The notes below the pieces were generated by a model. The model ran no database searches. It was not told the origin of the DNA and worked only from the letters and a program-made list of their open reading frames with translations. From DASTBU01 sp035711845 (GTDB lineage: Bacteria > Acidobacteriota > Vicinamibacteria > Vicinamibacterales > 2-12-FULL-66-21), in contig DASTBU010000084.1 in assembly GCA_035711845.1 (NCBI GenBank), forward strand, positions 62,001 to 126,000: a stretch of 64,000 nt of DNA. Direction: 5' to 3'. A program made the position numbers and the translations under genes. Shown here piece by piece: positions 57,605 through 64,000 of the stretch. Within the stretch, counting starts at the first letter, position 1; each line of letters opens with the position of its first letter.

Positions 57605-59920
57605 ATGGCTGAGCCGGCTCCTCTCCCCCCTGAGCTTCCCGTGGTACCGCTGCGCGGCGCCGTGGTGCTTCCGATGACCGTCGCGCCGCTCGGCGTGAGT
57701 CGCCCGATGTCGGTCGAGGCGGTGAACCGCGCGTTGGCCGGGGACCGCACGGTTCTGCTGCTGCTCCAGCGCAACGAAATCGACGAGCCAGCGCCAGACG
57801 ACGTGCACCGCGTGGGAACGGTCGCCGTCATCCGGCAGATGGCCAAGGCGCCGACCGGCATGCGCGTGATCGTCGAAGGCCTGTCGCGGGCGCGCGCGGA
57901 GTTTCTGCAGGCGGACCGGGGCATGCTGACGGCCCTCATCAAGCCCCTGCCCGAGCCATCCGAACGCTCCATCGAGATCGACGCGCACGTGCGGCGCCTG
58001 CAGGAGCTCGTCGATCGGGCGCTGTCGCTCGCAACGGGGCTGTCTCCCGACGTCAAGGCCCTCGTCACCAGCATGGACGACCCGCTGCGGCTGGCGTACT
58101 TGCTCGCGAGCCTGCTCGACATGAAGGCCGAGGACAAGCAGCGGCTGCTCGAAGAGAACAGCCTGTCGATCAAGCTGTCCGCGGTCGCGATGGCGCTGTC
58201 GCGGGAGATCGAGGTCCTCGAGCTGAAAGGACGCATCGAGTCCCGCGCCGAGAAGGAGATGACCGACGCACAGCGTCAGTACGTGCTCCGCCAGCAACTC
58301 AAGGCCATCCAGTCCGAGCTCGGCGAGGGCGACAGCGAAGCGCAGGAGATCCGCAACCGGGTGCTCGAAGCGAAGCTGCCGGAGCGGATCAACGAAGTTG
58401 CGCTCCGCGAAGTCGACCGCCTCGAGCGCATGACGCCGGCCTCCCCCGAATATCAGATGATCCGCACCTACCTCGACTGGGTGCTCGACGTGCCCTGGGA
58501 CAAACCGACCGAGGATCGGCTCGATCCCGTCGAGGCGCGCAAGGTGCTCGACGAAGATCACTACGATCTCGACAAGGTCAAGGAGCGCATCGTCGAGTAC
58601 CTGGCGGTCCGCAAGCTCAAAGGAGACATGAAAGGGCCGATCCTTTGCTTCGTCGGTCCGCCAGGCGTCGGCAAGACGTCGCTGGGCCAGTCCATCGCGC
58701 GCGCGATGAACCGGAAGTTCGTGCGGATGTCGCTCGGCGGCGTGCGCGACGAGGCGGAGATCCGTGGACACCGGAGGACGTACATCGGTTCGATGCCGGG
58801 GCGCATTGTACAGGCGCTGAAGACGGCCGGATCGTCGAACCCGGTCCTGATGCTCGACGAAATCGACAAGATCTCGGTCGGCATCCAGGGCGATCCCGCC
58901 GCTGCGCTCCTCGAGGTCCTCGATCCGGCGCAGAATCATGCGTTCCGGGATCACTACCTCGAGATCAACCTCGATTTGTCCCGGGTGCTGTTCATCGCGA
59001 CAGCGAACCAGCTCGGCACGATCCATCCGGCGCTGCTCGACCGCATGGAGCTGATTCCGCTGAGCGGCTACACGGAGGACGAGAAGGTCCACATCGCGAC
59101 GATGTACCTCGTTCCTCGTCAGCGCGACGAGCACGGCCTCCAGCCCGAGCAATTCGCGATCACCGACGCGGCGCTGCGACGCGTGATTGCCGAATATACT
59201 CGTGAGGCCGGCGTCCGGAGCCTCGAGCGCCAGATCGGCACGCTCGCCCGCAAAGTGGCGGCGAAGGTTGCCACGGACTCCACGCACGTTGCGCGCATCG
59301 ACGGCGGCGACGTGGAAGGCTATCTCGGGCCTCCGAGGTTCCGATCGGAAGCAGCCTTTCGGACGTCGAGGCCGGGCGTGGCGACCGGTGTGGCATGGAC
59401 CGAGACCGGTGGCGACGTCCTGTTCATCGAGGTCGCGCTGCTGCCGGGCGGCCAGGGCAACGTGACGCTGACCGGCCAGCTCGGGGCCGTCATGCAGGAA
59501 TCGGCCCGCGCGGCGCTCTCGCACATCCGTCAGGAGGCGCCATCGCTCGGCGTGTCGTCGGAGTTTCTCAGCCAGCACGATCTCCACGTGCACGTGCCCG
59601 CCGGCGCGATACCCAAGGACGGTCCGTCCGCCGGGGTCACCATCGCGACGGCGATCGTGTCGGCAGCGCGGGGCGTGCCAGTCGATCCCGACGTGGCCAT
59701 GACGGGTGAAATCACGCTTTCGGGTCTGGTCCTGCCTGTCGGTGGCATTCGCGAGAAAGTGCTCGCCGCACGGCGGCAGGGTATCAAGACGTTCATCCTG
59801 CCGCAGATGAACCGGCAGGACCTCGACGAGCTCCCCCAGGAGGTCCGCGACGAGATGAAGTTCGTTCCGGCCAAGACGCTCGAGGAAGTCCTCGCCGTGG
59901 CGCTGCCCCGGGCAACCTGA
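57605..59920 (+). CDS. lon: ATP-dependent Lon protease
   Basis: A 771-aa cytoplasmic protease. N-terminal LON substrate domain (LPVVPLRGAVVLPMTVAPLG, 11-30), a helical linker, and the AAA+ module with Walker A GPPGVGKTSLG (about 354) and Walker B PVLMLDEIDKIS. The protease domain carries the catalytic serine in PKDGPSAGVTIA (near 675) and the lysine in GGIREKVLAARRQG. Length and order are typical of bacterial Lon. A glycosyltransferase gene begins ten bases after the stop. Confidence 0.97.
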   Translation: MAEPAPLPPELPVVPLRGAVVLPMTVAPLGVSRPMSVEAVNRALAGDRTVLLLLQRNEIDEPAPDDVHRVGTVAVIRQMAKAPTGMRVIVEGLSRARAEFLQADRGMLTALIKPLPEPSERSIEIDAHVRRLQELVDRALSLATGLSPDVKALVTSMDDPLRLAYLLASLLDMKAEDKQRLLEENSLSIKLSAVAMALSREIEVLELKGRIESRAEKEMTDAQRQYVLRQQLKAIQSELGEGDSEAQEIRNRVLEAKLPERINEVALREVDRLERMTPASPEYQMIRTYLDWVLDVPWDKPTEDRLDPVEARKVLDEDHYDLDKVKERIVEYLAVRKLKGDMKGPILCFVGPPGVGKTSLGQSIARAMNRKFVRMSLGGVRDEAEIRGHRRTYIGSMPGRIVQALKTAGSSNPVLMLDEIDKISVGIQGDPAAALLEVLDPAQNHAFRDHYLEINLDLSRVLFIATANQLGTIHPALLDRMELIPLSGYTEDEKVHIATMYLVPRQRDEHGLQPEQFAITDAALRRVIAEYTREAGVRSLERQIGTLARKVAAKVATDSTHVARIDGGDVEGYLGPPRFRSEAAFRTSRPGVATGVAWTETGGDVLFIEVALLPGGQGNVTLTGQLGAVMQESARAALSHIRQEAPSLGVSSEFLSQHDLHVHVPAGAIPKDGPSAGVTIATAIVSAARGVPVDPDVAMTGEITLSGLVLPVGGIREKVLAARRQGIKTFILPQMNRQDLDELPQEVRDEMKFVPAKTLEEVLAVALPRAT

Positions 59921-59930
59921 ACTCAGGCAG

Positions 59931-61061
59931 GTGCCCTCCGTCTTCTTCTACATATCCGGGCATGGCTTCGGCCATGCCTCGCGCCAGATCGAAATCATCA
60001 ACCAGCTCGGCTCGCTCCATGCCCATCGTGGGCCTGGCAAAGGTGCGGCGCCGAACATGACGATCGTCGTTCGCACATCCGCGCCTCGGTGGCTGTTCGA
60101 ACGGACCTGCCGCGTCCCGGTCGCGTTCTGTGCGGGCGAGTGCGACACAGGCGTCGTCCAGGTGGACTCGCTGCGGCTCGACGAGCGCGCGACGATCGCG
60201 CGCGCCGCCGCGTACCACGAGGCGCTCGGGCAGCGGGCTGACGACGAGGCGGCGCGGCTACGCGGCAGCGAGGCGCGCCTCGTGGTGGCCGACGCACCGC
60301 CGCTGGCGTGCGTGGCCGCAGACCGCGCGGGCACGCCGTCGGTCGTCGTCTCGAACTTCACGTGGGACTGGATCTACGAGGAGTATCGCGAGTGTCTCCC
60401 GGCCGCACCCGGCCTCATTCCCGCAATCCGCAGTGCGTATGCGCTCGCGCGCGAGGGCTGGCGACTGCCGATGCACGGCGGGTTCAATGGATTCTCGGCC
60501 CTCAGGGACATGCCGTTCGTTGCCCGTCACTCGCACCGGGATCCAGGCGAGGTGCGAAGGGCGCTCGGGCTGCCTCCGCTTGCACCGCTGCTTCTCCCGT
60601 CCTTCGGTGGATACGGCGTGCAGGGTCTCGATCTCTCCACGCTCGACTGCCTGGGCGACTGCGCGGTGGTCGTGCTCCATCGCGACGACGACTGGGTGCC
60701 AACCGGGCACGGTGTGTATCAGGTCAGCGAATCATCGATGTACGGGCAGGGACTCCGGTACGAGGATATCGTGCGCGCGGTCGATGTCGTGGTCACCAAA
60801 CCCGGCTACGGCATCATCGCCGACTGCATCGCGAACGGGACGGCCCTGCTGTATACGTCGAGGGGCCGTTTCGCCGAATACCCGGTGCTCGTCTCCGAGA
60901 TGCCGCGCTTTCTGCAGTGCGGCTTCATCGATCAGGAGGCGCTCCTCGCCGGGCGTTGGCGCGAGGCGCTCGACAAGCTCTCGTCGGCCGCGCGGCCGCC
61001 AGAGCGTGCGAACACTGACGGGGCCCTCGAGATCGCGGAGTTGATCCTCGAGCGCATGTGA
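59931..61061 (+). CDS. GT-B glycosyltransferase-like protein (GT28/MurG-like fold)
   Basis: A 376-aa protein with an N-terminal loop YISGHGFGHASRQIEII, as in UDP-sugar GT-B enzymes and the N-terminal half of plant arabinokinases. The C-terminal nucleotide-sugar part has VDVVVTKPGYGIIADCIANG near residue 285, a donor-site motif. The GTG start is ten bases after the lon stop, so it may be co-transcribed. Donor and acceptor are unknown; it could also be a kinase-associated or regulatory homologue rather than an active transferase. Confidence 0.8.
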   Translation: MPSVFFYISGHGFGHASRQIEIINQLGSLHAHRGPGKGAAPNMTIVVRTSAPRWLFERTCRVPVAFCAGECDTGVVQVDSLRLDERATIARAAAYHEALGQRADDEAARLRGSEARLVVADAPPLACVAADRAGTPSVVVSNFTWDWIYEEYRECLPAAPGLIPAIRSAYALAREGWRLPMHGGFNGFSALRDMPFVARHSHRDPGEVRRALGLPPLAPLLLPSFGGYGVQGLDLSTLDCLGDCAVVVLHRDDDWVPTGHGVYQVSESSMYGQGLRYEDIVRAVDVVVTKPGYGIIADCIANGTALLYTSRGRFAEYPVLVSEMPRFLQCGFIDQEALLAGRWREALDKLSSAARPPERANTDGALEIAELILERM

Positions 61062-61261
61062 GCGGGACGTCTGGATCTTTGGGGGGAGCGCCATGCGTCG
61101 TGATCCTCGCGATCGCCGCAGTCGTCGACCTCCGTGACATCGATTCATCGAGGCATAGTGACCTTCGTGTTCAGCGTCGTGCGTATCGCGTTCACGGCGT
61201 GGCCCACGGTCTCATACGACGACCACGGCGAAGACCACTCAACCACAATAGTCCTGAACTC
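61062..61261. other. 200-base gap with drifting word repeats
   Basis: The stretch between the glycosyltransferase and the decayed GT2 gene has words such as CGTGATCCTCGCGATCGCC, GACATCGATTCATCGAGG and GACCACGGCGAAGACCAC. These are similar in flavour to the array at 53,378. No gene or terminator is evident. Confidence 0.4.
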
Positions 61262-62009
61262 TCAGCGACGGCGGTCGGGCGGTGCGACGGCGTAGCCGCC
61301 GCGCCGCGCGCGGCCGTGGATCTGACGCAACTCGCGCAGCATGCCCAGCGCGTCGCGGGACATGTTCAGCCTGGACTCCTCGCGATAGTGCCACTCGATC
61401 GGCACCTCCAGGATCCGCGGACCTGCACGGCCAGGTAGAGCACCTCGATGTCGAAGGCCCAGCCTTCGACCGTGACGTGTGGAAACACCGTCTCGACGGC
61501 GCGCGCGGTGAACATCCGGCACCGCCAGCCGCTGGACGAGCCGATTGAAGACCCGACCCGTCACGTGGCGGAACAGCGGCTCGCCCACGCGCCGCGCACC
61601 CGCCCCCTCGCGGCTGCCGATCGCAACATCCGCCGTCCCGAGGGCCGGGGGCATGAACCGCTCCAGCTCGTGCACCGGCATGGACAGGTCGGCGTCGCAG
61701 ATGAATCGATGCGCCGCGTTCGACGCGAGCAGCCCCGCGCGGACCGCTCCGCCCTGGCCGCGGTGCGGTTCGCGCTGGACGCGCACGCGGCCGTCGGTCC
61801 GGGCCGCCCCTTCCACCGCGCGCACGGTGCCGTCGGTCGACCCGTCGTCCACCACCACGACGTCCCATCGCCAGGCCCGCGAGGAGAGATACGCTCGAAG
61901 CTCCTCGAGTGTCGCGACAATCCGCCCTTCTTCGTTGAAGGCGGGGACGACGATTGTGAGATCCAGGGAGGCAGCGGAGATCGCCAGGAGGCGAGTATTC
62001 GCGTGTCAT
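61262..62009 (-). pseudogene. Decayed family 2 glycosyltransferase (dolichyl-phosphate type), several frameshifts
   Basis: A GT2 protein can be read only across frames. The ATG at 62009 (MTREYSPPGDL) overlaps the upstream stop, but LTIVVPAFNEEGRIVATL and DVVVVDDGSTDGT follow in another frame. FICDADLSMP is the DxD region. Near 61,516 the frame breaks between RLAVP and MFTARAVETVFPHVTVEGWAF, then breaks again near 61,410 before ILEVPIEWHYREESR. The expected DTQCGF segment is missing. Either the gene is dead or the assembly has errors; three breaks in 750 bases favour decay. Confidence 0.75.
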
Positions 62010-63937
62010 CGCACTCGATACAGTCGCGACTGACTGCCTTCCCATCTGGCCGCGCTCACCAGCTCGAGATCCGTCCGCGCCTCGACGGCAGCCAGCGCGG
62101 CCGCCCGCTTCTCTTCGGGATAGAACGCGCCGTGCATCGAGATGTACTGGACCCCACGACGCCGCAGGTAGTTCATTGCCTCGTCGGAGGGAAACGTCTT
62201 GGTGTGCTTCACCATTTCCAAGTAAGTGGGCGGGAGCCAGCCGCTCTGCCCGTTCACCAGCTTGCTCCAGTGAAACGTCGAGAAGTACACGTACACGAAC
62301 TCGAACTCGTACGTGTCCGTTGCGGGCATCGGAAACTCCGCCAGGACCACTGGACGGTCGCCGGCGAGAGAACTGTAGATCGGCGGAGGTTCACGCCACG
62401 GCCGAACGAGCCGGATCTTCGGCAGGGCCTCCGCCGCGACGGCGACCAGGATGAGGGCGAGCAGCGCGCCACGCAGGCGGGGCCACCGGCGGAACAGGCG
62501 CGCGGCGCCGTAGCCCGACAGCACGGCGAGGCTCAGCCCGGCCAACACGCTGTAACGGGCGGGCACGCGAATGCCCCCGTACGGCGGGACGTACTCGTAC
62601 AGCCAGGGAAACACGGAACCGTTCAATCCAAACGACATTTCGACCGAGAAGGCGAGTGCCAGCGCGTACGCGATCCGCGACACTGACAGCGGCGGCCAGC
62701 ATGCGATCAACGTGAGCAGGATGGGCGTGATGCGCGGGAACAGCGATCGTTCGGGCTCCGCGTCCCGGGACATGCTCTCGTACGTGAGGCTTCGATAGTG
62801 TGCCTTCGTGTAATCCTCGCCCAACGCGCTGTAGAACCTGACCTCGCTGGGATGCCGACCGCCCATGTAGAGCTGCGTCTTCAAGTACACAGCGGCCACC
62901 GGTGAAAGCAGGATGGCCGCGAGCACCGCCCCGGCGGCCAGCGCCCGCAGCGGAGGCCGCGGCCGCCCGCGCGCAAGCCAGAGCACGCCGCCGACGACGA
63001 CCGAATAGGTCATCAGGAAGGCGCCGTAGTACAACGCCGAATAGAACTGGGCGGCGAAGGCAAGGCCCGTGGCGAGGCCCTCTCGCATCCGGCCGGATGC
63101 CATCGTCCGATGCAGCCCCCACAAGAAGATCGGCACCCACATGGTCATCTGCAGTTCGAGGTGAGCGAGGTGCTCGACCCGATACGGATACACGGCGAAG
63201 ATCGCGCCCGATACCCACGCCGCGTCCGCGCGGCCGGTCAATGCCCGGACGAGCAGAAACGTCGTCACCCCCGAGAGCACGCCACCCGACAGAAAGACGA
63301 TGTTGTAGGCGACGATCCGATTCAGGCCCAGACCATACAGCGGAGCGAACAACAGCGACGGGGCAAGCACCGGATCCGAGTAGGTGAGCGTCCGGGGCTC
63401 CGGGTAGAACTGGTTGGCGTTGAAGAGGTTCAGTGGGTCGCGTGGGACCTCGTGGGCGATCCACATGAGCCGCCAGATGGAGAAGATCGGATCGCCCATG
63501 TCGGAGACCGCATACGGTTGAGCGACCTGCGGCCACGTGGCAATCGCCATCAGCACCGAAAAAGCCCCGATGAGAACCAGCAGTTCGCCGGCGCGCGCCC
63601 GGAACCCGACGCCCGGTCTCCCGAACAACTGGTATTCCTCGAACGTTAGCGGCAACTCCGCTTTCGCCCTGCGGCTGAGCGCGCCCACGACCCGGGTCAC
63701 GATCGGTAACGGCTGCCGGACGAACCAGTAGCGGATCCCCGCGATGATGAACCCGATAGCCAGCGGGCGGGACGGCGAATGCGCGGAGATGCGGTAGTCG
63801 CCAATCCAGAAGACCCCGCCGCCTGTCGCAAGCAGGAGGATGCCGACCGCGACGAACAGGGCGGCGACTGCATCAGCGGCGAGGGCCCAGCGGGGCAGCG
63901 GCGGACAATCAGCGTTAACGGGAGCGACTCGAGACAT
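62006..63937 (-). CDS. Large polytopic membrane protein, GT-C-like glycosyltransferase candidate
   Basis: A 643-aa protein with about twelve membrane helices. An N-terminal pair of helices and a cytoplasmic loop (ALSRRAKAELPLTFEEYQLF) precede a GT-C-like core whose first long loop has AVSDMGDPIFSIWRLMWIAH. Later segments include YVPPYGGIRVPARYSVLAGL, and a soluble C-terminal domain begins near residue 520 (PVVLAEFPMPATDTYEFE). The pattern fits lipid-linked-sugar glycosyltransferases without a decisive catalytic match. It overlaps the GT2 remnant by four bases, and a truncated relative lies at 52,920. No ribosome site is seen at the chosen ATG. Confidence 0.8.
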   Translation of the reverse strand: MSRVAPVNADCPPLPRWALAADAVAALFVAVGILLLATGGGVFWIGDYRISAHSPSRPLAIGFIIAGIRYWFVRQPLPIVTRVVGALSRRAKAELPLTFEEYQLFGRPGVGFRARAGELLVLIGAFSVLMAIATWPQVAQPYAVSDMGDPIFSIWRLMWIAHEVPRDPLNLFNANQFYPEPRTLTYSDPVLAPSLLFAPLYGLGLNRIVAYNIVFLSGGVLSGVTTFLLVRALTGRADAAWVSGAIFAVYPYRVEHLAHLELQMTMWVPIFLWGLHRTMASGRMREGLATGLAFAAQFYSALYYGAFLMTYSVVVGGVLWLARGRPRPPLRALAAGAVLAAILLSPVAAVYLKTQLYMGGRHPSEVRFYSALGEDYTKAHYRSLTYESMSRDAEPERSLFPRITPILLTLIACWPPLSVSRIAYALALAFSVEMSFGLNGSVFPWLYEYVPPYGGIRVPARYSVLAGLSLAVLSGYGAARLFRRWPRLRGALLALILVAVAAEALPKIRLVRPWREPPPIYSSLAGDRPVVLAEFPMPATDTYEFEFVYVYFSTFHWSKLVNGQSGWLPPTYLEMVKHTKTFPSDEAMNYLRRRGVQYISMHGAFYPEEKRAAALAAVEARTDLELVSAARWEGSQSRLYRVR

Positions 63938-64000
63938 GAGGTGGCCCGGCGTAGGGGCGCCGCGGCACTCCGGACGTGCTGGCGAGTGTCAGTCCTTCAC

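Noticed and set aside
1..64000. tRNA, rRNA, insertion sequences, integrase or phage genes
   Set aside because: None was recognised; the ars and chr genes are accessory in type but no mobile-element boundary is visible.

Overview
The window is high-GC DNA of a Gram-negative type: it has outer-membrane porins, a TonB-dependent receptor and lipoprotein signal peptides. The Oar-like receptor with an N-terminal carboxypeptidase-regulatory domain, the MoxR/DUF58/BatA/DUF4175/DUF4159 operon and the dense coding suggest an Acidobacteriota genome, perhaps class Vicinamibacteria. That assignment rests on recalled gene architecture; no rRNA or tRNA gene was seen.

Positions 1-27,000 form a large phosphate region. 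It opens with the end of a PhoR-like kinase, then pit with its DUF47 partner, ppk1 with a first ppx, a TonB-dependent receptor divergent from a porin, pstSCA, an arsenic operon (arsM-ACR3-arsC with divergent arsR), phoB, a chromate transporter, glgC, sixA, a CHAD protein, a second ppx, and pstB-phoU. Five promoters (receptor, porin, pstS, phoB, pstB) share one layout: four units at an exact 11-bp period, ten bases, then TANNNT. This looks like the Pho box of this organism and ties the region into one regulon. The receptor also has a ~250-nt leader with nested hairpins.

Positions 27,000-37,900 are mixed: a tiny yacG, citrate synthase, an M28/glutaminyl-cyclase-like enzyme, a LeuA-type synthase, an FHA-GAF-SpoIIE phosphatase, a zinc-uptake cluster (znuA, znuB, outer-membrane protein, small Cys/His-rich protein, no ATPase) and a rhomboid protease.

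Positions 37,993-52,064 are one minus-strand operon of eight genes around a MoxR ATPase with VWA proteins, a TPR-metalloprotease and a caspase-like protein lacking the usual cysteine. Positions 52,238-53,350 hold remnants of two membrane genes joined and frameshifted. From 53,590 come a lipid-type cluster (FabF, geranylgeranyl-reductase-like flavoprotein, two small methyltransferases), lon, a GT-B glycosyltransferase, a decayed GT2 gene and a large membrane protein.

Many intergenic gaps are filled by short degenerate word arrays, each locus using its own word (for example GGTTCA, GGTCCCTGGTCC, ACGTGCG, AACTGGT). Some are arranged as inverted halves, and some run into the ends of the neighbouring genes.
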